This document shows positions 53,190 through 62,713 of a stretch of 64,000 nt of DNA, one piece after another. The notes below the pieces were generated by a model. That model saw only the letters and a program-made list of their open reading frames with translations. It was not told the DNA's origin and did no database searches. Source of the DNA: Pseudomonas gingeri (GTDB lineage Bacteria > Pseudomonadota > Gammaproteobacteria > Pseudomonadales > Pseudomonadaceae). The first letter of the stretch is position 1. The number at the start of each line of letters is the position of its first letter. Location of the stretch: the NCBI RefSeq assembly GCF_013385425.1, contig NZ_JACAQA010000027.1:1-64000 (forward strand), in the 5' to 3' direction. The position numbers and the translations under genes are program-made.

Positions 53190-53205
53190 ACCCGAGCGGA
53201 ACGGA

Positions 53206-54393
53206 TCAGGCGGTTTGCGGAACCAGCGCCTCGGCACGCGTCCGATAGAGCAGCGATTTCACCACGATCACCAGCAACGACAACGCCGCGAACAACAAAC
53301 CGCAGGCGATCGTCCCCGGCAGGCCATAGGCATTGATGAACAGACCTCCGACCCAGGCGCCGATGGCAATCCCCGCGTTGGCCGCCGACACATACAGACT
53401 GGTGGCGAACGAATGGGCTTCAGGGGCGGCACTGGTCAACCACATCTGGGTGATGACCATGCCACTGGTATGAATCGCACCCCAGACGAACACGATCGGC
53501 AGCATCGACCAAAGCGAAGCGCTGCCGAAGCAGTAGAGCATCCCGTAGGCCAGGCTCAGCAGAATCGGAAACAGCAGCACAGTCCTGACCAGATGACGGG
53601 CCAGCGCCCTGCCCGCCAGCATATTCCCCAGCACCCCGCCGACCCCGAAGACCACCAGCAGCAGGCTGATGGTCTCTCCCCCAAGGCCGGTCTGGCTTTT
53701 CAGGTACTCGGCGGCATAGCTGTAGACCGCGAACTTGGTGGTGAACACCAGCAGCGTACCGATGATCGCCAACCACACTGACGGTTTGCGCAGGATCGAC
53801 AGCTGACTGGCGAAACTTTCCGGCGCGGCGACCTGGCGCGGCAACCGCAGCCACAAGCCCAGTCCCGCCAGGAAGGTGGCCACGGCGCAGAACAGGATCG
53901 AAGTCTCATAGGAAAAGCGTCCGGCCACCCAGGCGGTAATCGGGATGCCGAACACCAGGCCGAGGGTCGTGCCGATAAAGGCCACTGTGGTCGCATGGGC
54001 GGCGCGCTCCCTGGGATAGAGCGAAATAGCCGCCGCGAACGCCGCCGAAAAGAACACCGGATGCAGCATCGCCGGCACGATGCGCAGGGCCATCAGCGTC
54101 GAGTAGTTCGGCGCATAGGCTGACAAAACGCTGCACAGGGAAAAGCACAACAGGGCCCCCACCAGCACTTTCTTGCGCTCGAAGCGGGAAAACACCAGCA
54201 CCAGGAACGGGCCGCAAGCCGCCACGATAAAGGCGAACAAGCTCATCAGCAGGCCGGCCTGGGCCACCGTCACGCCGAAGCGTTCGACGATCAGCGGCAG
54301 GATGCCGACCACGCCCAGCTCCAGGGTGTAGAGGCCGAACAGCCCGAGCATGATAAAGGGCATGACGCTCATGGGTTTGATCGAACGAGTCAT
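53206..54393 (-). CDS. MFS efflux transporter (DHA1, AraJ-like)
   Basis: A 395-residue 12-segment MFS protein resembling AraJ/YdhP sugar or drug efflux carriers (motif A region FSRFERKKVLVG). It overlaps the alcohol dehydrogenase gene by four nt. The pair is divergent from a LysR gene, a common reactive-carbonyl or drug response layout in Pseudomonas. Substrate unknown. Confidence 0.9.
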   Translation of the reverse strand: MTRSIKPMSVMPFIMLGLFGLYTLELGVVGILPLIVERFGVTVAQAGLLMSLFAFIVAACGPFLVLVFSRFERKKVLVGALLCFSLCSVLSAYAPNYSTLMALRIVPAMLHPVFFSAAFAAAISLYPRERAAHATTVAFIGTTLGLVFGIPITAWVAGRFSYETSILFCAVATFLAGLGLWLRLPRQVAAPESFASQLSILRKPSVWLAIIGTLLVFTTKFAVYSYAAEYLKSQTGLGGETISLLLVVFGVGGVLGNMLAGRALARHLVRTVLLFPILLSLAYGMLYCFGSASLWSMLPIVFVWGAIHTSGMVITQMWLTSAAPEAHSFATSLYVSAANAGIAIGAWVGGLFINAYGLPGTIACGLLFAALSLLVIVVKSLLYRTRAEALVPQTA

Positions 54394-55421
54394 TTCGATG
54401 CCAGCGCGAAGTCGATAACAACCTTGCCGAACGCGCCACGGTTCAGGTGCGCGAACGCCTCGGGGACTTGCGCGAAGGCGTAGGTGGCATCGATCACCGG
54501 CTTGATCCCGTGGTGATCGATCATCCGCACCAGATCTTCCAGTGCGCGGCGCGGCCCTACCGCCACAGCGACAATCGACGCGCGGCTGCCCAGCAACGGC
54601 ATGATCGGAGTACGCAACTCTTCGGACTCCAGCAAACCGATAATGGAAACCCGGCCACCGGGCACTACCGCTTGCAGGGAGCGTCCCAAGTTATCGCCAC
54701 CAGCCATTTCCAGCACATGGTCGGCGCCGCGACCCTCGGTCAGCTCCAGCACCGCCGTTTGCCATTCAGGTGTGGTGGTGCGATTGATGCCATGGCTGGC
54801 ACCGAGCTTGATCGCCTCGGCGATCTTCGCGTCACTGCTGCTGGTGACAATCACTTTGGCGCCGCTGGCGGCCGCCAACTGTACGGCGAACAACGAAACG
54901 CCGCCGGTGCCCTGGACCACCACGGTCTGCCCGGCATGCAAGTGCCCCAATTCGATCAGCGCCATCCAGGCGGTCAAGGCGGCGATGGGCAGCGTACTGG
55001 CCTCCACCGGGGTCAGATTTTTCGGCGCGCGGACACACCACTCGGCCGGCGTCGTGACGTACTGCGCGAGCATCCCTTGAATCGGCCCGCCCTGGGTCGG
55101 CATTTCGGCCCAGGTCTTGGGATTACCATCGATCCAGTTGGTAATGTAGGTGGAGATGACGCGCTCGCCTACACTGAAACGAGTGACGCCCTCTCCCACC
55201 GCGACAACGGTCCCGGCCATATCGGAGGCCGGGGTGAACGGAAAGGCCAGGGCCGCCGTCATGCCATTCTCGACCACTTGGGTATCACGGTAGTTGAGCG
55301 ACACGGCTTCGATTTTGACCAGGATTTCCCCGGTTTTCGGCAGCGGACGCGGTGTGTTGGCCAGATTCAGATTATCCAGGCCGAACGAGGAAATTTCCCA
55401 GCGGTTCATGATTTCGGACAT
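54390..55421 (-). CDS. Zinc-independent NAD(P)-dependent alcohol dehydrogenase / quinone oxidoreductase-like (MDR)
   Basis: A 343-residue medium-chain reductase. The N-terminal domain lacks the catalytic-zinc cysteine (SLNYRDTQVV in its place), so a quinone-oxidoreductase type reaction is likely. The nucleotide motif is VVVQGTGGVSLFAVQLA near residue 167. ATG 55421 begins MSEIMNRWEI. It is the first gene of the unit with the MFS exporter. Confidence 0.87.
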   Translation of the reverse strand: MSEIMNRWEISSFGLDNLNLANTPRPLPKTGEILVKIEAVSLNYRDTQVVENGMTAALAFPFTPASDMAGTVVAVGEGVTRFSVGERVISTYITNWIDGNPKTWAEMPTQGGPIQGMLAQYVTTPAEWCVRAPKNLTPVEASTLPIAALTAWMALIELGHLHAGQTVVVQGTGGVSLFAVQLAAASGAKVIVTSSSDAKIAEAIKLGASHGINRTTTPEWQTAVLELTEGRGADHVLEMAGGDNLGRSLQAVVPGGRVSIIGLLESEELRTPIMPLLGSRASIVAVAVGPRRALEDLVRMIDHHGIKPVIDATYAFAQVPEAFAHLNRGAFGKVVIDFALASK

Positions 55422-55604
55422 GACGGTGATCTCGGTTGATGAGCGATGTGGCGATCATAGAGGGCCTCCAGCTCCCGATTAAGTAGGTGCCATATCCGCT
55501 ATCTACGGATGTTTTATTCCGCAATCGAGTTAGGATAACCCGTCACCCGATCGGTTCGGCGCAGCAAAAAAGCAGGATTTAAGGTTCATGGTCGAGAATG
55601 AAAA

Positions 55605-56498
55605 ATGGATAGCTTGAGCAGTTTGAATGTCTTCGTATCCGTGGCGCAGACCCGCAGCTTTGTCGCCGCCGGCCGCTTGCTGGGGGTGTCCGCTTCGGCC
55701 ATCGGCAAAAGCATCGTGCGCCTGGAGGAACGCTTCGGTGTGCGCCTGTTCAACCGCAGCACACGCAGCGTCACCTTGACCGAAGAAGGCTCGCGTTTCC
55801 TCGAACGCAGTCTGCGCATCCTGGCCGAAATCGAAGCCGCCGAGGCCGAGTTCTCGCAGACCACAACGGCTCCCAGTGGGCGCCTGAAGATCAGCATGCC
55901 GCTGGTCGACGAACCCTTTCTACCGGTGCTGGCCCAGTTCAAGAAAGCCTATCCGGCCATCGACCTGGACCTGACCTTCGACGATCGCCGGGTCGATGTC
56001 ATCGAAGAAGGCTACGACGCGGTGATTCGCAGTGGCGAAGTCCCTGACTCCAGCCTGACCTCCCGCCATATCGGCACGTATCAAATGATCCTGGTGGGCT
56101 CACCGGACTATTTCGAAAAACACGGTGTGCCGCAGTCGCCCATCGACCTGATGCGGCACAGCTGCATTCAGTTTCGGTTCCCCAACACCGGTAAACTGCA
56201 GGTCTGGCCATTGAACCGCGAAACCCAGGACATCGACCTGCAACTGCCGACCTCAATGGTCTGCAACAATCTGGAGGCGCGCATCGTGTTCGCCGTACAG
56301 GGGATCGGTATCGCCTACCTGCCGGACTTCGCCATCCGCGAATGGCTGGAGCGCGGGAAGCTGGTCAAGGTCCTTGAGGACTGTTGCGAATCCGGCGTCT
56401 ACCGGCTGATGTGGCCTTCCGGCAAATACCCGTCGTTGAAGTTGCGGGTGTTCATCGACTTCCTGAAGGCTCATCTGTTTCCCGAACAACGCCCGTAG
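55605..56498 (+). CDS. LysR-family regulator, divergent from the MDR-MFS pair
   Basis: A 297-residue LysR protein; HTH at RSFVAAGRLLGVSASAIGKSI (near residues 18-38, cited in part) and CrgA-type effector domain. It is divergent from the MDR-MFS operon across 183 nt, which it probably controls, as is common for this group. Confidence 0.92.
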   Translation: MDSLSSLNVFVSVAQTRSFVAAGRLLGVSASAIGKSIVRLEERFGVRLFNRSTRSVTLTEEGSRFLERSLRILAEIEAAEAEFSQTTTAPSGRLKISMPLVDEPFLPVLAQFKKAYPAIDLDLTFDDRRVDVIEEGYDAVIRSGEVPDSSLTSRHIGTYQMILVGSPDYFEKHGVPQSPIDLMRHSCIQFRFPNTGKLQVWPLNRETQDIDLQLPTSMVCNNLEARIVFAVQGIGIAYLPDFAIREWLERGKLVKVLEDCCESGVYRLMWPSGKYPSLKLRVFIDFLKAHLFPEQRP

Positions 56499-56638
56499 TT
56501 TCCGGCGCCTGCCCAGTATCGATCACGCTGATATCCGCTATTGGCAAGGATCCGTTCTATTGCAGGCGATGCCGTTCGTAAAATGGCGCCACTGCCTCAC
56601 TACCGTCAGGTGAGGGGGATGTCTTTCCGGAGACCGCC

Positions 56639-56920
56639 ATGAAATACCTTCTGTTTGTCCTGCTGTCGCTGTTCAGCCTGGTTGCCACCGCCCAAGGTGA
56701 TGTGACCGCCGCTCCCCAAGGCCAGGGTGCAACCGCCAGCACCAACGCCGAGCCCTATGACTATTCCGAAGACCTCGACATGGCCAAGGCCGTGCGCGCC
56801 GACAGTGCCGCCGCCTCCGATTGTGGTCCGGTGCAGGGGCACGTGATCTACGTTGATGGCCAGGGCGTGCGCCACGAAATGAATTTTATCCGCCTGGGCA
56901 ACGCCTGCCAGCACGGCTGA
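56639..56920 (+). CDS. DUF2790 small exported protein
   Basis: A 93-residue protein typical of Pseudomonas: Sec signal ending near VATAQG (residue 19), then the DUF2790 core with DLDMAKAV, DCGPVQGHVIYVDGQG and MNFIRLGNAC. Two cysteines may pair. ATG 56639 has GGAG six nt upstream. Members respond to copper or stress in some strains; function is unknown here. Confidence 0.88.
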   Translation: MKYLLFVLLSLFSLVATAQGDVTAAPQGQGATASTNAEPYDYSEDLDMAKAVRADSAAASDCGPVQGHVIYVDGQGVRHEMNFIRLGNACQHG

Positions 56921-56934
56921 TCACCATCCCCTTT

Positions 56935-57017
56935 TGGGAACCGGCTTGCTGGCGATGACGGCCGGATAGTCGACGCAGGGCTTGCGGGCCTCATCGCCGG
57001 CAAGCCGGCTCCCACAC
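56935..57017. repeat. REP pair, GCCGGCTTG class, slightly degenerate
   Basis: Left arm GGGAACCGGCTTGCTGGCGA and right arm CGCCGGCAAGCCGGCTCCCA flank a GC-rich core between the DUF2790 gene and the HxlR gene. Confidence 0.8.
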
Positions 57018-57149
57018 GGTTCGGTACTGCTCTCAAGATCCCATGCCCCCGTGTGCCCCCCATCCAGCCCGAACCTTCCCTCTGCCCACCTCCCCCCTCG
57101 CCTGAAAATACTTGCAAGCAGTGACTTGCAAATTGAAAGTCGCCAGCCT

Positions 57150-57167
57150 ATATTACGATCATAATAT
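57150..57167 (+). promoter_or_regulatory. Palindromic operator upstream of the HxlR gene
   Basis: An 18-nt sequence with near-perfect dyad symmetry centred on GATC (ATATTA..GATC..TAATAT, one mismatched pair), 38 nt before the HxlR start. It overlaps a -10-like CATAATAT. HxlR-type repressors bind such AT-rich dyads, so it probably autoregulates the pump operon. Confidence 0.6.
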
Positions 57168-57205
57168 TACACGCATAATCATTACCGCACTCCGAGGCCC
57201 CAACC

Positions 57206-57739
57206 ATGAAAAGGACAAGCCTGGCCCACCTGCACTGCCCCGTGGCCCGCAGCCTTGAGCAGGTCGGCCAGTGGTGGAATATCCTGATCCTGCGGGACGC
57301 CTTCTACGGTCTCAGCCGTTTCGATCAGTTCCAGGAAAGCCTCGGGATTGCCCCCAGTATCCTGACCCGCCGTCTCAATGACCTGGTCGAAAACGGCTTG
57401 CTCGAACGCCGGGCCTACAACGATGCCCCACCGCGCTTCGACTACCTGCTGACCGCTCGCGGTCGGGATTTCAGACCGGTGCTGCTGACCCTGATGGATT
57501 GGGGCAACCAGCACCTCTCACCCGAAGGCCCGACCACTCAACTCGTCGACAGTGCCAGCGGCGAACTCGTCGAACTGGCCCTGATCGACCGTCGCTCCGG
57601 GCAGACCATCAGTCGGCGCCACAAGGTCGTCGCCGGCCCGGCTGCCGACGAGCCCATGCGTCGACGCTTTGAAAAACGCCGCCAACTGGCGGCGCTGCAA
57701 AACCCTGATATCGCTCCCCCCCTCTCTGCCAACCGGTAA
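57206..57739 (+). CDS. HxlR-family transcriptional regulator
   Basis: A 177-residue HxlR winged-helix protein: start CPVARSLEQVGQWWNILILR, recognition region SILTRRLNDLVENGLL at about 50-65 and the wing RRAYNDAPPRFDYLLTARG. C11 is at the redox-sensing position of some homologues. ATG 57206 has GAGG upstream. It sits seven nt from the EmrA-like gene and is likely a local repressor responding to electrophiles or drugs. Confidence 0.9.
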   Translation: MKRTSLAHLHCPVARSLEQVGQWWNILILRDAFYGLSRFDQFQESLGIAPSILTRRLNDLVENGLLERRAYNDAPPRFDYLLTARGRDFRPVLLTLMDWGNQHLSPEGPTTQLVDSASGELVELALIDRRSGQTISRRHKVVAGPAADEPMRRRFEKRRQLAALQNPDIAPPLSANR

Positions 57740-57746
57740 CTCCGTC

Positions 57747-58895
57747 ATGACCAACCTGTCCTCGGCCTCTGCCCCTGAACTGGCCGTTCAGAAAAAACCG
57801 GTGCTGTTCAAGCGCCTCCTGCTGCTGACGGTGGTCACTGGCGCAGTGGTCTTCGCCGCTTTCTACGGCCTGCACTGGTGGACGGCCGGACGCTTTATCG
57901 AAAGCACCGACGACGCCTATATCGGCGCCGACGTGACGGTGATCGGGCCCAAGGTGCCGGGCTATATCGCCGAGCTCAAAGTCACCGACAACCAGTTCGT
58001 CCACGCCGGTGACCTGCTGGTGAAGATCGATGATCGCGATTACGTCGCCGCCCTGCAAAAGGCCGAAGGCGCGGTCGCAGCCCAACAGGCGCTGCTGGCC
58101 AATCTCGACGCCACCGAGCAGTTGCAGCACGCAGTGATCAGCCAGGCCCGGGCCGGCATCGATGCGGCCAATGCGGAAACCGTGCGTTCGCGCAACGACC
58201 ACGCCCGCTACGAAAGCCTGGTGGGCCGCTCGGCGGTGTCGGTGGAAAGTGCCCAACGGGTCGATGCCACCTTCAAGACCGCCCAGGCCAATGGCGCCAA
58301 GGCGCAAGCCACGCTGCTGGCCAATCAACGCCAGGTGGACGTGATCGAGACCCAGAAATTGCAGGCCAAGGCCGCGTTGATGCAAGCGGTCGCCGAACGC
58401 GACATGGCCCGCCTGAACCTCTCCTACACCGAATTGCGAGCGCCGGTGGACGGCGTGATCGGCAACCGTCGGGCCCGGGTCGGCGCCTTTGCCGCGGCCG
58501 GTTCGCAGTTACTTTCCGTGGTCCCACAGCAGGGCCTCTGGGTCGATGCCAACTTCAAGGAAGACCAGTTGACCCATATGCTTCCCGGCCAGGCCGTGAC
58601 CATCCGCGCCGACGTGCTGCCCGGCAAGGTCTTTCACGGCCACCTGGACAGCCTGGCCCCGGCCACCGGCGCCCAGTTCAGCGTGCTGCCACCGGAAAAC
58701 GCCACCGGCAACTTCACCAAGATCGTCCAGCGGGTGCCGGTCCGGGTCATGCTTGACCAGGCCGATGGCGTGCTCGGGCAGCTGCGCCCGGGCCTCTCGG
58801 TCACCGCCGAAGTCGATACCCTGCACAACGCCAATGGCGTCGCCAGCCGCCCGGCTGACCAACGTGCCACCAGCCAACTGGTCAGCACGCCATGA
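57747..58895 (+). CDS. Membrane fusion protein of an EmrAB-type efflux pump
   Basis: A 382-residue HlyD/EmrA-type adaptor. An N-terminal membrane helix (about 24-45), lipoyl-like halves (ESTDDAYIGADVTVIGPKVPG and NLSYTELRAPVDGVIG, cited by ends), and a long coiled coil (about 105-210) are visible. It spans the periplasm from the MFS partner. ATG 57747 is seven nt after the HxlR stop. The next gene overlaps by four nt. Confidence 0.92.
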   Translation: MTNLSSASAPELAVQKKPVLFKRLLLLTVVTGAVVFAAFYGLHWWTAGRFIESTDDAYIGADVTVIGPKVPGYIAELKVTDNQFVHAGDLLVKIDDRDYVAALQKAEGAVAAQQALLANLDATEQLQHAVISQARAGIDAANAETVRSRNDHARYESLVGRSAVSVESAQRVDATFKTAQANGAKAQATLLANQRQVDVIETQKLQAKAALMQAVAERDMARLNLSYTELRAPVDGVIGNRRARVGAFAAAGSQLLSVVPQQGLWVDANFKEDQLTHMLPGQAVTIRADVLPGKVFHGHLDSLAPATGAQFSVLPPENATGNFTKIVQRVPVRVMLDQADGVLGQLRPGLSVTAEVDTLHNANGVASRPADQRATSQLVSTP

Positions 58896-60484
58896 GCACC
58901 CGCGCCCCGGCCAAGCCTTTCGACGCGGCGTCGATGAGCACCTCGGTCAAGGTGTTCGCCTTTGCCACCCTGTGCGTGGGCATGTTTATCGCCCTGCTGG
59001 ACATCCAGATCGTCTCCGCCTCGTTGCGCGATATCGGCGGTGGACTGTCGGCCGGTACCGATGAAACCGCCTGGGTGCAGACCAGCTACCTGATCGCCGA
59101 AATCATCGTGATCCCGCTGTCGGGCTGGCTGTCGCGGGTGTTTTCCACGCGCTGGCTGTTCTGTGCCTCGGCGGTGGGGTTCACCCTGGCCAGCCTGCTT
59201 TGCGGAGCGGCCTGGAACATCCAGAGCATGATCGTGTTTCGCGCCTTGCAAGGGTTCCTGGGCGGCTCGATGATCCCCCTGGTGTTTACCTCGGCGTTCA
59301 TGTTCTTCAGCGGCAAGCAGCGCGTTATCGCCGCCTCGACCATCGGTGCCATCGCCTCCCTGGCGCCGACCCTCGGCCCGGTGATCGGCGGCTGGATCAC
59401 CGATATTTCCTCCTGGCACTGGCTGTTCTACATCAACCTGGTGCCCGGTGTGTTCGTCGCCGTGGTGGTGCCGATGCTGGTGCGGATCGACGAGCCGGAC
59501 CTGCGCCTGATCAAGGGTGCCGACTACCTGAGCATGCTGCTGATGGCGGTGTTTCTCGGCTGCCTGGAATACACCCTGGAGGAAGGCCCGCGCTGGAACT
59601 GGTTCAGCGACAGCACTATCCTGGCCACCGCATGGATTTCCGGCCTCGCCGGGCTGGCCTTTGTCAGCCGCAGCCTGATGGTGGCCAATCCGGTGGTCGA
59701 CCTGCGCGCGCTCAAGGAGCGCAATTTCGCCCTGGGTTGCTTCTTTTCCTTCGTCACCGGTATCGGGCTGTTCGCGACCATTTACCTGACGCCACTGTTT
59801 CTCGGCCGAGTGCGTGGCTATAGCGCCCTGGACATCGGCCTGGCGGTGTTCTCCACCGGTCTGTTCCAACTGGCGGCAATTCCGCTGTACGCGTTTTTTG
59901 CCAACCGGGTCGACCTGCGCTGGCTGATGATGGTGGGGTTGGGGTTGTTTGCCGTGTCGATGTGGGACTTCTCGCCGCTGACCCATGACTGGGGCGGCAA
60001 GGAGCTGATGTTGCCCCAGGCACTGCGGGGCATGGCCCAGCAATTCGCCGTGCCGCCCACCGTGACCCTGACCCTCGGCGCCCTGGCACCGGCACGTCTG
60101 AAACAGGCTTCGGGCCTGTTCAACCTGATGCGCAACCTCGGCGGCGCCATTGGTATCGCGGCTTGCGCGACGATTCTCAATGATCGGACCAACCTGCATT
60201 TCAACCGGTTGGCCGAGCACCTGAACAGCACCAACGAAGCGTTGAACCAGTGGATGGCCACGGTCGGCAGCAACTTCGCGGCCCTCGGCCAGAGCGGCAG
60301 CGAAGGCACCACCGCCAGCCTGCAGCAACTCTGGCAACTGGCCTATCGTGAGGCGCAGACCCAGAGTTATGCCGATACCTTCCTGGTGATCATGGTCTGT
60401 TTCATCATCGCCACGGCCCTGGTGCCGTTGATGCACAAGGTGAAGCCACCGCCTGCGGCGGCAGCGTCGCCCGATGCTCATTGA
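58892..60484 (+). CDS. EmrB/QacA-type MFS drug efflux transporter (DHA2)
   Basis: A 530-residue, 14-segment inner-membrane exporter of the DHA2 family: LLDIQIVSASLRDIGGG early on, motif C GPVIGGWITD near residue 165. It pairs with the preceding fusion protein. No outer-membrane factor gene follows, so a TolC-like protein from elsewhere must complete the pump. Confidence 0.93.
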   Translation: MSTRAPAKPFDAASMSTSVKVFAFATLCVGMFIALLDIQIVSASLRDIGGGLSAGTDETAWVQTSYLIAEIIVIPLSGWLSRVFSTRWLFCASAVGFTLASLLCGAAWNIQSMIVFRALQGFLGGSMIPLVFTSAFMFFSGKQRVIAASTIGAIASLAPTLGPVIGGWITDISSWHWLFYINLVPGVFVAVVVPMLVRIDEPDLRLIKGADYLSMLLMAVFLGCLEYTLEEGPRWNWFSDSTILATAWISGLAGLAFVSRSLMVANPVVDLRALKERNFALGCFFSFVTGIGLFATIYLTPLFLGRVRGYSALDIGLAVFSTGLFQLAAIPLYAFFANRVDLRWLMMVGLGLFAVSMWDFSPLTHDWGGKELMLPQALRGMAQQFAVPPTVTLTLGALAPARLKQASGLFNLMRNLGGAIGIAACATILNDRTNLHFNRLAEHLNSTNEALNQWMATVGSNFAALGQSGSEGTTASLQQLWQLAYREAQTQSYADTFLVIMVCFIIATALVPLMHKVKPPPAAAASPDAH

Positions 60485-60498
60485 GGATACACCGGCCG

Positions 60499-60804
60499 TT
60501 ACGGGCTCTCGCTCAAGGAAGACCACAGATTGATCTGAGGAGGAGCAGACAGCAGTTGCCCCAGGTGCGCCATATCGCCGCGAGCCTCGCGCCAGGCGAT
60601 ATAAGCGTGGAACGCGGCTTCGTTCTCCCATTGTTCGACGAAGCAGATCGCCTGGCTGTCCTGATGCTGACGCAGTACCCGCACGGACAAGGCGCCAGCC
60701 GCCGAAGATGTGCCACGGGTCAGCTCAGGCAGGCCCTCGATGAACGCCTCCATGAACTCAGGTTTTATGTTCATCAGCAATGTGACGGTGACGGCGCTAG
60801 TCAT
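60499..60804 (-). CDS. ABM-domain monooxygenase-like protein
   Basis: A 101-residue protein of the antibiotic biosynthesis monooxygenase (YgiN-like) fold: AVTVTLLMNIKPEF at the start, VRVLRQHQDSQAICFVEQW in the middle and AFHAYIAWREA as the second helix. Such dimers act on quinols or anthrones without cofactor. ATG 60804 with AGGA eight nt upstream is preferred to 60810. It is convergent with the pump operon. Confidence 0.85.
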   Translation of the reverse strand: MTSAVTVTLLMNIKPEFMEAFIEGLPELTRGTSSAAGALSVRVLRQHQDSQAICFVEQWENEAAFHAYIAWREARGDMAHLGQLLSAPPQINLWSSLSESP

Positions 60805-60906
60805 TAGCATTTTCCTGAAGAAGGTGGGCCGATAGTGCCAAACCGGGACCGGCTATCGATATGACATAAAAGCCGCAAACCCGGCCACTTTCGCGGAGCA
60901 TCCGCA

Positions 60907-61689
60907 TCACCGGCCAAGTCCTTCGACAAAGCGCTGGATAGCCCCGGCAACCTCATCCGCCGACTCCAGCGGCGACAGATGCCCGGTACCCGCCAGTTCA
61001 CACAGAGTGGCCTGGGGAATTCGCGAGAGGACTTCTGCTCGCAATACCTCGACCGGATCGACCCGGTCCAGCTCACCGGCAATCACCAGGCTCGGCACCT
61101 CGATACCCGTCACGTCAGCAGTGATGTCCTCTTTGCTGGTCGCACAAGGCCAGGCGGCCTTGGCTTGCGGTGCGCCACGCAGACTGTCCTCGATCACCTG
61201 CTCGAGATGCTTCGGGCTCAAGGGTTTGGCGGTCAGCATATGTTCGAGGGCCATCGCCACCGACTCACGTGACTCATAAGCCGTCTCCATCGCGGCTTGC
61301 ACCTCTGCCGGGAGCCGCAGCGGTCCCGGCGGCGAAGGCGCCACCAGCACCAGCCCGACCAGACCGACCGGGCGCCGCGAGGCGAACAGCTGCGCGATCT
61401 TGCCCCCCATCGAATGGCCGATCAGCACGTAGCGGCTCAGGTTCAACGCAGCAATCACCGCCAGGGTATCTTCGACAAAATCAGCCAAGGCATAGCCGCT
61501 GGCCGGTGCCTGGGAGTCGCCCCAGCCGCGATGGTCATGGGCAACGCTACGGTAATCACTCGGCAGCGCCGCGCGCACATCGTCCCAGGTGCGTGACGAA
61601 CCGCCCCAGTAGTGCAGGAACACCAGGGCTGGCGAGCTGGCGCCACGGTCGCTGACTTCAAGTTGAACACCGTTGGAAACTACTTTCAT
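60907..61689 (-). CDS. Alpha/beta hydrolase
   Basis: A 260-residue hydrolase. The nucleophile elbow is GHSMGG (about residue 91), the oxyanion strand LHYWGGSS, the acid in AGELDRVDP and the histidine in GTGHLSPLE. It may be an esterase or lactonase. ATG 61689 has GGAG upstream, but this site lies inside a perfect hairpin. It is divergent from a LysR gene (113 nt) and 102 nt upstream of the ABM gene. Confidence 0.88.
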   Translation of the reverse strand: MKVVSNGVQLEVSDRGASSPALVFLHYWGGSSRTWDDVRAALPSDYRSVAHDHRGWGDSQAPASGYALADFVEDTLAVIAALNLSRYVLIGHSMGGKIAQLFASRRPVGLVGLVLVAPSPPGPLRLPAEVQAAMETAYESRESVAMALEHMLTAKPLSPKHLEQVIEDSLRGAPQAKAAWPCATSKEDITADVTGIEVPSLVIAGELDRVDPVEVLRAEVLSRIPQATLCELAGTGHLSPLESADEVAGAIQRFVEGLGR

Positions 61690-61695
61690 GTCGAT

Positions 61696-61718
61696 CTCCA
61701 GAGACTGAATGTCTGGAG
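61696..61718 (-). promoter_or_regulatory. Hairpin enclosing the ribosome site of the alpha/beta hydrolase gene
   Basis: On the minus strand CTCCAGA pairs with TCTGGAG over 7 bp with a 9-nt loop; the second arm is the GGAG ribosome site of the hydrolase gene. In the mRNA this hairpin would mask translation start. Confidence 0.5.
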
Positions 61719-61802
61719 GCGATCGTAGATCAGCGCAAATAAAGCGATAATCCCGTATTTTCTATCATCAGCTAATCACCAGGCTATCGACTGGAGTACG
61801 TT

Positions 61803-62711
61803 ATGGACCGTTTCATGAGCCTCAAGGTGTTCAGCGCCGCCGTCGAAGCCGGCAGCCTGGTGGCCGCAGGCCGGCGTTTCGGGCTTTCCGCTTCAATGGC
61901 TGGCAAGTACCTGAGCGCCCTGGAGGCCGAGTTGAATGTGCGGCTGATCCAGCGCAGTACCCGCAGCCTGAGCCTGACCGAGGCCGGTCGGGCCTACCAT
62001 GCTCGTTGCCAGCGTATTCTCGAAGCCCTTGAAGAAGCCGACCGCGAAGCCAGCGATACCCAGCATGCCCTGCGCGGGAAATTGCGCATTTGCGCGCCGG
62101 TGACCTTCGGCTCCCTGCACATGGCACAACCGCTGGCGCGTTTCATGGCCGAGCACCCGCAGCTCGATACCGAGATCGTGCTCGATGATCGTTATGTGGA
62201 CTTGCATACCGCCGGTATCGACATCGCCATCCGCATCGGACGCCTGCCGGATTCGGAATTGATTGCCCGAGCGCTGGCCCCCTGCCGCATGGTGCTCTGC
62301 GCGGCCCCTGCATTTCTGCAAAGGGAAGGTGTACCGTCGCGCCCCGAGGACCTGAGTGACAGTCCACGCCTGGCCTTCAGCGAAGCCGTCTCCAGCGGCG
62401 CCTGGACCTTGAGCGACGCACAACAGCAACCCCATCTGATCGAAGGGCCGGTGCGCATGTATGCCAATAACATGCACATGCTGCTGGCGGCGGCCCTGGC
62501 CGGACTCGGGATCGCCTACGGCCCGACCTTTGTGTTCGGGCAAGCACTGGCCGCCGGCGATCTGGTGAGGATACTGCCCGATTTCAGCGTTCCCGATCTG
62601 ACCATACAGGCCGTCTACCCGACGGCCCGATACGTGCCGTCCAAGGTCCGTCGATTTATCGACTATATGGCCGCTGAATTCGAAGGTTTACCGGCCTGGG
62701 ATCGTTTCTGA
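61803..62711 (+). CDS. LysR-family regulator, divergent from the alpha/beta hydrolase
   Basis: A 302-residue LysR protein with HTH GSLVAAGRRFGLSASMAGKY (residues 19-38) and CrgA-type effector domain. It is divergent across 113 nt from the hydrolase gene, which it probably regulates together with the ABM gene. It ends at a stem-loop shared with the convergent amidohydrolase. Confidence 0.92.
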   Translation: MDRFMSLKVFSAAVEAGSLVAAGRRFGLSASMAGKYLSALEAELNVRLIQRSTRSLSLTEAGRAYHARCQRILEALEEADREASDTQHALRGKLRICAPVTFGSLHMAQPLARFMAEHPQLDTEIVLDDRYVDLHTAGIDIAIRIGRLPDSELIARALAPCRMVLCAAPAFLQREGVPSRPEDLSDSPRLAFSEAVSSGAWTLSDAQQQPHLIEGPVRMYANNMHMLLAAALAGLGIAYGPTFVFGQALAAGDLVRILPDFSVPDLTIQAVYPTARYVPSKVRRFIDYMAAEFEGLPAWDRF

Positions 62712-62713
62712 AG

